From Xanthomonas sp. AM6 (GTDB lineage Bacteria > Pseudomonadota > Gammaproteobacteria > Xanthomonadales > Xanthomonadaceae), in the NCBI RefSeq assembly GCF_025665335.1, contig NZ_CP106869.1:3312501-3376500 (forward strand): 64,000 nucleotides of DNA. The letters are read 5' to 3'. Of the stretch, positions 9,617-17,431 are shown one piece after another. The notes below the pieces were generated by a model. It had not been told where the DNA came from and did not search any database. It saw only the letters and a program-made list of their open reading frames with translations. Positions within the stretch are counted from its first letter, which is position 1, and each line of letters begins with the position of its first letter. A program made the translations under genes and the position numbers.

Positions 9617-10669
9617 TCAATCGGCCAGCGCAGCCTCGACCGCGTCCCAATCGGCATTCGCGCCGACGTCGGCGAAGCGGTACTCGATGCGGTGCCGGTA
9701 GACCTGGCCGGGACGCAGGATCGTGTCGGGGAAGCCCGGCTGGTTCGGTGCGTCCGGGTAGCCCTGCGGCTCCAGGCACACGCCGCGGCCGAGCTGCGGA
9801 TGCTGGCGATCCAGGCCCTGCCCTTCGTACAGCTGCAGCGCGGGCGCGGTGCTGGCGATGCGCATGGCCACGCCGCTGTGCGGCGAATACAGCACGGCGC
9901 TGCAGTCGCGCGTGTCGGCCAGCACCAGGCAGTGGTCGTAGCCGCTGCTCAGGCGCAGCTGCGGATCGGCTGCGATGTCCTTGTCGGCGATCGCGCGCGG
10001 CGTGCGGAAATCGAACGGCGTGCCGGCCACGCCGGCGATCGCGCCGCTCGGCAGCAGCGCCGCGTCGGCCACCGGCAGGTAGCGGTCGGCCGGCACCCGC
10101 AGCCACTGCGCGGCGGCGGCGACGCCGGCATCGCCGGCCAGGTTGAAATACGGATGGTGGGTGAGATTGAGCGGGGTCGGCGCGTCGGTCTGCGCGGCGA
10201 ACTGCAGTTCCAGCGTGCGGCCGTGCACGCTGAACTCGGCACCGACCTGCACGTTGCCCGGATAGCCTTCCTCGCCGGCCGGCGAGTCGTAGCCCAGCTG
10301 CAGGTTGCGCCCGGACTGCGCCCGCACCGACCACACCCGGCGCCCGAATCCGAGCGCGCCGCCGTGCAGGTGGTTGGCGCCTTCGTTGGCAGTGAGCGCA
10401 TGGCGTTGCCCGTCCACGCTGAAGGCCGAGCCGGCGATGCGGTTGCCGAAGCGGCCGACGAGCACGCCCAGGTAGGCCGGATCGTGCAGGTAGGCGTCCA
10501 GCGTCGGCAGGCCGAGCACCAGTTCGGTGCGGCCGCGCGCGGTGTCCAGGCTGAGGCTGCGCAGCAGGCCGCCGTAGGTCAGCACTTCCGCGCGCAGGCC
10601 CGCGCCGCTGTCCAGGACCAGGCGTTGGATGGCGGTACCGTCGGGAAGCTGGCCGAAGATCGATGACAT
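9617..10669 (-). CDS. galM: Aldose 1-epimerase (mutarotase)
   Basis: Interconverts alpha and beta anomers of aldoses such as galactose, glucose or L-arabinose. The 350-residue protein has the family's GRFGNRIAG (72-80), NHLHGG (99-104), catalytic NLTHHPYFNL (168-177) and the glutamate-bearing CLEPQGYPDAPN near the C-terminus, all intact. It has no signal peptide and is probably cytoplasmic. It is divergent from the GH51 arabinofuranosidase, so I infer that it supplies the right anomer of released arabinose to the dehydrogenase pathway at 33671-40462. Confidence 0.93.
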   Translation of the reverse strand: MSSIFGQLPDGTAIQRLVLDSGAGLRAEVLTYGGLLRSLSLDTARGRTELVLGLPTLDAYLHDPAYLGVLVGRFGNRIAGSAFSVDGQRHALTANEGANHLHGGALGFGRRVWSVRAQSGRNLQLGYDSPAGEEGYPGNVQVGAEFSVHGRTLELQFAAQTDAPTPLNLTHHPYFNLAGDAGVAAAAQWLRVPADRYLPVADAALLPSGAIAGVAGTPFDFRTPRAIADKDIAADPQLRLSSGYDHCLVLADTRDCSAVLYSPHSGVAMRIASTAPALQLYEGQGLDRQHPQLGRGVCLEPQGYPDAPNQPGFPDTILRPGQVYRHRIEYRFADVGANADWDAVEAALAD

Positions 10670-11274
10670 GCAGGAGTCCTGGTTGAGGGCGTGGCGGGTG
10701 CGCTTGCACGCGGGTCGCGCAGCATAACCAGCGCAGGCGGTCGCAAGCCACCGATCGCGCCCTGTGCATCTCCTGCATTCGAATGCAGGTTGGCTCCCGC
10801 TCGCGCGACACAGCCGCGAGCGTGCTGCGCAACACAGAATGCGCCGGTCTGCGGCATTGCATCATTGCAATCCCCATATCGATACGCGGAGATAAATCAT
10901 TGGTCGGCCATCCGCCGCTCCTCTATCTTCGATCCGCGCACAGGGGAGCGCACGGCGTCGCGCCACATCGGCAGCAATGCGAATCGGCCATGGCAGCGAG
11001 GATTCACGTCATTGGCCGCACTGCACCGGCCTGCCCATGCTCGAACCGTGGCCGGGGACCGCAGCCAGGCGGCCGCCGCGCCGCTGCACCATCACCGATC
11101 ACAAGGACCGCGATCTGCACCGATACCGCCACACCGCCACGCCCTGCCACCTGCCACTGCCGACCGCCACCATGCATGCGCCAGATTGCGCCGAACCGCC
11201 GCATGCGGTCGCTCCCGCCCGCACCGGCATGGCGTCCGTGCACGCTCCATCGTCCATCCACCAGGAGACCCCCG
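10670..11274. promoter_or_regulatory. Divergent control region of galM and GH51, with two palindromes
   Basis: This 605-base region contains a perfect 18-bp palindrome CCTGCATTCGAATGCAGG (10772-10789) and, 66 bases on, a 16-bp dyad ATTGCATCATTGCAAT (10856-10871). Both are well placed to be operators for divergent promoters. The stretch 10872-10910 is AT-richer than its surroundings. No gene is supported in the rest; the frames that cross it lack family similarity. A good AGGAG site lies at 11263-11267 before the GH51 start. Confidence 0.55.
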
Positions 11275-12867
11275 ATGCTCTCGACCCGCTCACTGAAGAA
11301 CGCCGCGCTGCGCTGGCGGCAGCGCCTGCCGCTGGCCGCCGCGGTGGCCGCGTTGACCCTGGGCGCCGGGCTGGCGCAGGCCGCCGACGTCGAGGTGCGC
11401 GGCACGCTGCGCGCCGACCAGCCGGGCGCGCAGGTTTCGCGCAACCTGTTCGGCCAGTTCGCCGAACACCTGGGCAACGGCATCTACGGCGGCGTGTGGG
11501 TCGGGCCTGACTCGAAGATCCCCAACACCCGCGGCTACCGCAACGACGTGGTCGCGGCGCTGAAGGCGCTGGAGGTGCCCAACATCCGCTGGCCCGGCGG
11601 CTGCTTCGCCGACGAGTACCACTGGCGCGACGGCATCGGCCCGCGCGCCAAGCGCCCGGTCAGCATCAACAGCCACTGGGGTGGCGTCGAGGAACCCAAC
11701 AGCTTCGGCACCCACGAGTTCCTGGACTTCACCGAACTGCTCGGCACCCAGGCCTACGTGGCCGGCAACGTCGGCGACGCCGCGCCGGACGAGATGGCGC
11801 AGTGGGTCGAGTACATGACCGCGCCGACCAAGTCCACGCTGGCCAACCAGCGCCGCAGCAACGGCCGCGATGCGCCGTGGAAGGTGCCGTTCTTCGGCGT
11901 CGGCAACGAACTGTGGGGCTGCGGCGGCAACATGCGCGTGGAATACGCCGCCGACGTGTACCGGCGCTACCAGACCTTCGTCAAGGCGCCGGCCGGGCAG
12001 AAGATCATGAAGATCGCGCCCGGCCCCAGCGACGCCGACTACCACTGGACCGAAGTGATGATGCGCGAGGCCACCAGGTACATGGACGGGCTGAGCATGC
12101 ACTACTACACCATTCCCGGCGGCTGGCCGCCGCGCGCCTCCTCCACCGATTTCGACGAGACCGCGTGGATCGAGACGTTGTCGCGCACGCTGCTGATGGA
12201 CGAACTGATCGGCAAGCACAGCGCGATCATGGACAAGTACGACCCGGGCAAGAAGGTCGCGCTGGTGGTCGACGAATGGGGCACCTGGTACAGCGGCCTG
12301 CCCAACGTCAACCCGGGTTTCCTGCGCCAGCAGAACACGCTGCGCGACGCGCTGGTGGCCTCGCTCAACCTGGACATCTTCGTGCAGCACGCCGAGCGCG
12401 TGCGCATGGCCAACATCGCGCAGATGATCAACGTGCTGCAGGCGATGATCCTCACCGACGGCGACAGGATGCTGCTGACCCCGACCTACCACGTGTTCGC
12501 GATGTACAAGCCGTACCAGGACGCGACCGCGCTGCCGCTGCAGATCAAGACGCCCGACTACAAGCACGGCGACTACACGGTGCCGTCGGTGCACGGCTCG
12601 GCGGTCAAGGCGAAGGACGGCCACGTCTACGTGGCGCTGACCAACCTGGACCCGAACCGCGCCGCGGACGTCGAGGTCAAGGTGGACGGCGTGCAGGCCA
12701 GCGGCGTCGGCGGGCAGATCCTCACCGCGCCGAAGATCACCGCGCTCAACACCTTCGAACAGCCGCAGGCGGTGAAGCCGGCCGCGTTCGGCGGCGCCAG
12801 CCTGCAGGGCGGCACGCTGAAGGTGGCGCTGCCGGCCAAGGCGATCGTGATGCTGAAACTGCACTAG
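11275..12867 (+). CDS. GH51 alpha-L-arabinofuranosidase, exported
   Basis: Removes terminal alpha-L-arabinofuranosyl residues from arabinoxylan, arabinan or arabinogalactan. The 530-residue protein starts with a signal peptide (basic RWRQR, hydrophobic core, cleavage near ALAQAA-type sequence at 34-37), so it probably acts in the periplasm or outside. The GH51 core has GNLFGQF-like NLFGQFAEHLG (58-67), RWPGGCFADEYHW (105-117), the acid/base Glu212 in GVGNELWG and the nucleophile Glu334 in VVDEWGTW. A C-terminal beta domain follows. The start is the ATG at 11275, eight bases after AGGAG. An intrinsic terminator follows. It belongs functionally with the arabinose genes at 25060-40462. Confidence 0.95.
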   Translation: MLSTRSLKNAALRWRQRLPLAAAVAALTLGAGLAQAADVEVRGTLRADQPGAQVSRNLFGQFAEHLGNGIYGGVWVGPDSKIPNTRGYRNDVVAALKALEVPNIRWPGGCFADEYHWRDGIGPRAKRPVSINSHWGGVEEPNSFGTHEFLDFTELLGTQAYVAGNVGDAAPDEMAQWVEYMTAPTKSTLANQRRSNGRDAPWKVPFFGVGNELWGCGGNMRVEYAADVYRRYQTFVKAPAGQKIMKIAPGPSDADYHWTEVMMREATRYMDGLSMHYYTIPGGWPPRASSTDFDETAWIETLSRTLLMDELIGKHSAIMDKYDPGKKVALVVDEWGTWYSGLPNVNPGFLRQQNTLRDALVASLNLDIFVQHAERVRMANIAQMINVLQAMILTDGDRMLLTPTYHVFAMYKPYQDATALPLQIKTPDYKHGDYTVPSVHGSAVKAKDGHVYVALTNLDPNRAADVEVKVDGVQASGVGGQILTAPKITALNTFEQPQAVKPAAFGGASLQGGTLKVALPAKAIVMLKLH

Positions 12868-12924
12868 TCGGCGGACGCCGTCGCGCCATCCCCTCCCGCT
12901 GCAGGCGCGGGCAGGTCGTCCGCA

Positions 12925-12954
12925 CCGCGCCGGCGTCGCCGGCGCGGTTTTTTT
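12925..12954 (+). terminator. Intrinsic terminator of the GH51 gene
   Basis: A 10-bp perfect stem (12925-12934 with 12938-12947) and a GTC loop, followed by seven T residues. The T-run touches the stop codon of the convergent gene ending at 12953. Confidence 0.92.
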
Positions 12955-13426
12955 ATTCCTGCGGCTCGGACAGCAGCGCGAACAGCGAGTCGCCGTTGGG
13001 CGAGATCAGGTCGCTGACCGCCCAGCAGCCATTGCCGCGCCGCTGCAGCTCGATCTTCACCGAACCTGGCGTACTGGCCGCACCGTCCTGCGCCAGGTGG
13101 TAGTCCACGCGGACTTCCAGGACGGTGGCCAGGGCGCCGCCGGAAACCAGGGTGAAGCGCGGCTTGCCGGCGATGTCGCCGTCCTGCGCGCTGGTCCACG
13201 GATCGTAGTCCAGCCGGCAGATGCCCTCGCGCTCGGCGCAGGCCAGCTCGGCCTTGACCGCATGGGCGAAGGACGGCGTCAGCAATCCGTCCAGGTTCTG
13301 CGGCCGCCAATAGAAATCGCGCGCCTGGTACAGCCGCTCGGCCACCTGCAGCGGCGTCGCGCACGGCGGCGCCTGCGCCGCGGCGAGCGCCGGCAGCAAG
13401 GCGAGGATGGCAACGAATCGACGCAT
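12953..13426 (-). CDS. Secreted protein, possibly DUF3828-like
   Basis: A 157-residue product with a clear signal peptide (MRRFVAILALLPALAAAQA). The mature part has LYQARDFYWRPQNLDGLL, then DYDPWTSAQDGD, a beta-rich stretch (LATVLEVRVDYHLA) and a C-terminal WAVSDLISPNGDSLFALL. This pattern (a YDP[FW]T...QD block, then W-x-[IV]-x-D[IL] and S-L-x-x-L near the end) resembles the DUF3828 family, whose function is unknown. I offer this as a resemblance, not a confirmed match. The stop codon lies in the T-run of the opposing terminator. Confidence 0.6.
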   Translation of the reverse strand: MRRFVAILALLPALAAAQAPPCATPLQVAERLYQARDFYWRPQNLDGLLTPSFAHAVKAELACAEREGICRLDYDPWTSAQDGDIAGKPRFTLVSGGALATVLEVRVDYHLAQDGAASTPGSVKIELQRRGNGCWAVSDLISPNGDSLFALLSEPQE

Positions 13427-13489
13427 GCACGGCTCCGGTATCGGGGCGCCTATGAAGCCCGGATCGCGGCCCGCGCGCAAGCGCCGGGC

Positions 13490-13521
13490 AAAAAAAAGGG
13501 GAGCCGGCGTACCGGCTCCCC
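13490..13521 (-). terminator. Intrinsic terminator of the EF-G-like gene
   Basis: A GGGGAGCCGG/CCGGCTCCCC stem (13498-13521, 4-base loop), followed on the minus strand by eight T residues. It lies 34 bases past the stop at 13555. Confidence 0.93.
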
Positions 13522-13554
13522 AAGGTCCAACTGCTGCGCAGCAGGCAGATGCGC

Positions 13555-15618
13555 TCATGCCGCCCTGACCGCCTCGTAGCCGTCGAAGGTCATGCTCGCC
13601 GACGCGCGTCCCTGGGTCAGCGAACGCAATGCGGTGGCGTAGGCCTGCAGCTGCGCCAGCGGCGCATGCGCGACCACGTCCGCGCGCGTGCCGTGCTCGG
13701 CGATCGCCACGACGCGCCCGTCGCGCCGCTGCAGGTCGCCGAGCACGTCGCCGACGCTGGCGGCCGGTGTGTCGATCGCCAGCGCCATCACCGGCTCCAG
13801 CAGCAGCGTGCCGGCCTGCGCCAGCGCCGCCTTCACCGCCTCCGACGCCGCGCGCTGGAACGCCATGTCCGACGAATCCACCGCGTGCGCCAGGCCATCG
13901 ACCAGCGCGACCTCCACGCCGACCACCGGGTAGCCGCGCGGGCCCTGCGCCAGCGCCGCGCGCACGCCCTTCTCGGTCGCGGCGACGAACGCCTTCGGCA
14001 CCACGCCGCCGCGGCTGCGGTCCACGAACACGACCTCGCCGTCCGCGCGCGGCACTAGGTCCAGCACCACCTGCGCGAACTGGCCATGACCGCCGTTCTG
14101 CTTGGACAGCCGCCCGACCACGCCCGGCGCGGCCGCGCGCAGCGTCTCCTGGTAGGCCACGCGCGGCGCGCCGGTGCGCACGTCCACGTGCCACTCGCTG
14201 CGCAGGCGCTCCACCATCACCTCCAGGTGCAGCTCGCCCATGCCCCAGACCAGGGTCTCGCCGGTCTCGGCATCGCTGTCGACGCGGAACGAGGGATCTT
14301 CCTGCGCCAGCCGCGCCAGTCCCTGCCCCATCCGCACCAGCTCCGCGGCATTGGCCGCGCGCAGCCGCCACGCCAGCACCGGCGGCTGCGTGCGGATGCT
14401 TTCCAGCACCCAGCGCTCGCTGCCGCCGCTGAGCGTCTCGCCGCTGGCCGCGTCCTTCCAGCCGAGGACGGCGACGATCTCGCCGGCGACCGCCTGCGCC
14501 ACGTCATGGGTGCGCTGCGCCTGCACCACCGCCAAGCGCCCGACCCGGCGCGTGCGCCGCGCCTGCGACGCCCACACCGTGTCGCCGACGCGCAAGGTGC
14601 CGGCATACACGCGCACGAACGCCAGCGGCCCCTGCGCGGTATGCGCGACCTTGAACACCAGCGCCGCCAGCGGACCGGACGGGTCCGGCGCCAGCAGCGC
14701 CGTGGCGGCGGCATCGCGGCCGCCTGCAGCGTCCGCGTCGCGCGTGGCCGGCACCGGCGGGCGCTCCAGCGGCGACGGCAGCCAGTCGACGATCGCGTCC
14801 AGCAACGGCTCGATGCCCTTGCTCTTGAACGCCGAGCCGGCCAGCACCGGCACCCCGGCGCCGGCCACGGTGGCGCGGCGCAGTGCGGCGCGCAGCGTGT
14901 CGTCGTCGATCGCCCGCTCCTCCAGATAGGCCTGGGCCAGCGCGTCGTCGTGCTCGGCCACTTCGGCGATCAAGCGCTCGCGCGCCGCGGCGAACGTCGT
15001 GGCATCGTCGCTGTTCCAGGCGCGCGCGGTCATGCGCCCGTCGCCGTCCCACGCCAGCACGCGGCGGCCGACCAGGTCGGCCCAGCCGTCGAAACCGGAG
15101 TCGCCCGGCAGCGGCACGCCGACCGCCCACACCGTGGCGTCGAGCTTGCTGCGCAGCTGTTCCAGCACGCCGTCGAACGAGGCGCCGGCGCGGTCCATCT
15201 TGTTGACGAACGCGAGCAGCGGCACACCGTGCCGGCGCGCCTGGCGCCACACGGTTTCCGATTGCGGCTGCACGCCGTCGACCGCGGAGAACACCGCGAC
15301 CGCGCCATCGAGCACGCGCAGCGAACGCTCCACCTCGATCGCGAAATCGATGTGGCCGGGAGTGTCGATCAGGGTGAGCCGATGCGCCGGCTGCCCGCGC
15401 GCGGACCACTGCGCCTGCACCGCGGCCGCGCCGATGGTGATGCCGCGGGCGCGCTCGATGTCGGAGAAGTCGGTGGTGGCGGCGCCGTCGTGGACTTCGC
15501 CGACGCGATGGATCGCGCCGGTGGCCCACAGCAGGCGTTCGGTGAGGGTGGTCTTGCCGGCGTCGATGTGGGCGATGATGCCGAGGTTGCGCCAGCGGGA
15601 AAGGGTTTGGGTGTTCAT
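13555..15618 (-). CDS. Elongation factor G paralogue
   Basis: A translational GTPase of the EF-G family, not located in a str operon and so a second copy or EF-G2 type. The 687 residues show every G motif intact: AHIDAGKT (16-23), RGITI (58-62), DTPGH (85-89), NKMD (139-142) and GSAFK. Domains II-V follow, including GELHLEVMVERL. I chose the ATG at 15616-15618 because the family starts just before the first G motif; an in-frame GTG at 15640-15642 would add eight residues. EF-G paralogues can act in ribosome recycling, stress or drug protection (tetracycline-protection proteins are of this fold); which applies here is unknown. A leader ORF and hairpins precede it. Confidence 0.88.
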   Translation of the reverse strand: MNTQTLSRWRNLGIIAHIDAGKTTLTERLLWATGAIHRVGEVHDGAATTDFSDIERARGITIGAAAVQAQWSARGQPAHRLTLIDTPGHIDFAIEVERSLRVLDGAVAVFSAVDGVQPQSETVWRQARRHGVPLLAFVNKMDRAGASFDGVLEQLRSKLDATVWAVGVPLPGDSGFDGWADLVGRRVLAWDGDGRMTARAWNSDDATTFAAARERLIAEVAEHDDALAQAYLEERAIDDDTLRAALRRATVAGAGVPVLAGSAFKSKGIEPLLDAIVDWLPSPLERPPVPATRDADAAGGRDAAATALLAPDPSGPLAALVFKVAHTAQGPLAFVRVYAGTLRVGDTVWASQARRTRRVGRLAVVQAQRTHDVAQAVAGEIVAVLGWKDAASGETLSGGSERWVLESIRTQPPVLAWRLRAANAAELVRMGQGLARLAQEDPSFRVDSDAETGETLVWGMGELHLEVMVERLRSEWHVDVRTGAPRVAYQETLRAAAPGVVGRLSKQNGGHGQFAQVVLDLVPRADGEVVFVDRSRGGVVPKAFVAATEKGVRAALAQGPRGYPVVGVEVALVDGLAHAVDSSDMAFQRAASEAVKAALAQAGTLLLEPVMALAIDTPAASVGDVLGDLQRRDGRVVAIAEHGTRADVVAHAPLAQLQAYATALRSLTQGRASASMTFDGYEAVRAA

Positions 15619-15641
15619 GAGATGGGTTCCAGATGCCAACA

Positions 15642-15681
15642 CGGGGAGGCCGCATGCCCCGGTTGGCGCGTGGGCATGCGG
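15642..15681 (-). promoter_or_regulatory. Two mutually exclusive hairpins in the EF-G-like 5' leader
   Basis: Hairpin 1 pairs 15672-15681 with 15650-15659 (10 bp, CCGCATGCCC). Hairpin 2 pairs 15657-15661 with 15642-15646 (5 bp, CGGGG/CCCCG). They share 15657-15659 and cannot form together. Both lie between the stop of a nine-codon leader ORF and the main start codon. The arrangement suits leader-peptide control, but no T-run follows, so any effect would be on translation. Confidence 0.45.
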
Positions 15682-15711
15682 CTAGGTTTCGGGTTCGGCT
15701 GCGTGGTGCAT
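15682..15711 (-). CDS. Candidate nine-residue leader peptide
   Basis: Reads MHHAAEPET then TAG. An AAGGAG ribosome site sits eight bases before its ATG, the best such site in this neighbourhood and better than that of the main gene. The stop codon abuts a 10-bp hairpin. Its size and place match leader ORFs that sense ribosome stalling, such as the one ahead of tet(M) (known family biology). That it works this way here is inference, and translation is unproven. Confidence 0.4.
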   Translation of the reverse strand: MHHAAEPET

Positions 15712-15762
15712 GGCACGTTCTCCTTCGCGTCCGGGAAGTGGGAAAACTGGAAAAAAGGCAAT

Positions 15763-15784
15763 AAAAAAGCACCCATCGGGTGCT
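15763..15784 (-). terminator. Intrinsic terminator of the M19 peptidase gene, or attenuator ahead of the EF-G-like gene
   Basis: An AGCACCC/GGGTGCT stem (15768-15784), then a minus-strand T-run TTTTTTAT. It is 278 bases past the M19 stop and only about 30 bases before the leader ORF's ribosome site, leaving little room for a separate promoter. The stretch 15785-16062 shows no gene I can support. Confidence 0.75.
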
Positions 15785-16062
15785 CGTCTGCGGCGGATCG
15801 GCGGTGGCGGAGCGCTACGGCTCGGCTCGTTCCATCCCGTCAGGCAGGCGCACCCGGCCTGCGCTGGCGCGCAGGGCGTTGGTCGGCAATATCAGCAGCG
15901 GTGCGTGCGGCATGGGGACGGCAGTCGATACGGTGGACGAGGCCGCAAGTCTGGACCTGCGCCAGGGCCGGGTCAATGCGCGGGACGCATCGCCACTGGA
16001 ACAGTCCGGCGCGGCGCATGCAACGCCGCGCTGCGCCGATGCGCGCGATCGCGTGCGCGCGT

Positions 16063-17214
16063 TCAAGCCGCCCAGATCTCGCCGAAGACGCGGTCGAAGT
16101 TCAGCCCCAGCACCTTCTCGGCCACCCGCGCGCCGTAGCCGTGGCGCAGCAACGCATCGGCGACGCGTTCGAGCTTGCGCGGGGTGTTGACGTCGGACAG
16201 GTACGGCGTGCGGTTCTCGCCGGGCGCACCGACGCCGTCCTTGCGGCGCTGTTGCATCAGCCGGTCCATGTCGCGCTTGTCCTGCTCGGTGACCGGGAAG
16301 AACAGCGAATCGGTGCCGATGCCGACGTGGTCCTCGCCGCACACGTCCAGCGCATGCAGCATGTGCCGCATGTAGTCGGCCAGCTGCGGCTGGCGGCTGT
16401 CCTCGGTCAGGAACGGCAGCATGTAGATGCCCATCACCCCGCCCTTGTCGGCCAGTGCGCGCATGTCGCGATCGTGCTTGTTGCGCGGATGCGCGAACAC
16501 CGCGCTGCAGCCGGCGTGGGTGATCACCGGCGGGCGCTGCGACAGCGCGATGCCGTCGCGGGTGGTCTGCGCGTTGGAGTGGCTGAGGTCCAGCGCCACG
16601 CCGAGCCGGTTCATCCGCGCGATCGCCTCGCGCCCGAGCGCGGTGACGCCGCCGGCCTCGTCGTCCAGGCAACCGGCGCCGAACGGCGAGCCGTGGTTGT
16701 AGGACAGCTGCATCACGCGCACGCCGAGCTGGCGGAACAGGTCGATGCGCTCGGGCTGGTCCTCCAGCATCGCCGCCGACTCGAAGGAGAAGATCAGCGC
16801 GATCCGTCCTTCGCGCCTGGCCCGCTGCAGGTCGTCGTGGCGCAGCACCTTGAGGAAGTGCTGCGGCTGGTTCTCGACCAGCGCCTGCGCGGCGGCGATG
16901 TCGCGCACCGCCGCCTCGAAACCGCCGTCGGCATCGCCCAGCGTGGTCTTCAGCGCGCTCACCCCGGATTCGCGCAGCTGGCGCAGCCGCGCGGCGTCGT
17001 CCGCGTTGCCGAACACCTGGCCGATCGAGGCCAGGGTGTTGGCGTCGAGCACCAGCGCGCGCCGGTACAACGCCGCGGCGTCGCGCGCGCCCTCGCCGTT
17101 CGCAATGGGTGCCGCGGTCCTCGCCGCTGCCGCCACCGTGCCCGGCAGCATCCCGGCGAGCAGTGCGCTGCCGGAGAGACCCAACCATTGCCGCCGCGTC
17201 CATGTCTGGCTCAT
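16063..17214 (-). CDS. Membrane dipeptidase (M19) family protein
   Basis: A 383-residue TIM-barrel protein of the renal dipeptidase family, exported by a Tat-type signal (TRRQWLGLSG, 6-15). Members hydrolyse dipeptides with two zinc ions. The bridging-glutamate region IFSFESAAML and the two later histidine motifs LDLSHS and PVITHAGC are present. The N-terminal His-x-Asp pair that holds the first zinc is replaced by Asn-Thr in VLDANTLAS (56-63), so metal binding may be altered. The start at 17212-17214 precedes the Tat motif; the open frame runs 78 bases further but adds nothing family-like. It is divergent from the antiporter. Confidence 0.85.
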   Translation of the reverse strand: MSQTWTRRQWLGLSGSALLAGMLPGTVAAAARTAAPIANGEGARDAAALYRRALVLDANTLASIGQVFGNADDAARLRQLRESGVSALKTTLGDADGGFEAAVRDIAAAQALVENQPQHFLKVLRHDDLQRARREGRIALIFSFESAAMLEDQPERIDLFRQLGVRVMQLSYNHGSPFGAGCLDDEAGGVTALGREAIARMNRLGVALDLSHSNAQTTRDGIALSQRPPVITHAGCSAVFAHPRNKHDRDMRALADKGGVMGIYMLPFLTEDSRQPQLADYMRHMLHALDVCGEDHVGIGTDSLFFPVTEQDKRDMDRLMQQRRKDGVGAPGENRTPYLSDVNTPRKLERVADALLRHGYGARVAEKVLGLNFDRVFGEIWAA

Positions 17215-17431
17215 CGCTGTTTCCTGCATTCGGTGTGGTGACGCCGCCGCGACCGCGATGGCTGCGCGCGCCCAGCGCGCATAGCACTGCATCCGGCGCG
17301 CGGCGATCAGTGCCGAAAGTACCGTCGGCGCAGCGCCGCCGTGCCGACCGGCGGCGGGCCCGGCACCGGCCTGCGTGGATTTCCTGGCGCCACGCTCCTA
17401 TCATCCGCCGACCTATCAAGGATGCGCGCCC

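Noticed and set aside
15815-15913. Small minus-strand ORF (about 32 residues) between the M19 gene and the terminator
   Set aside because: No ribosome site, no recognisable feature, and it is likely chance reading in GC-rich DNA.
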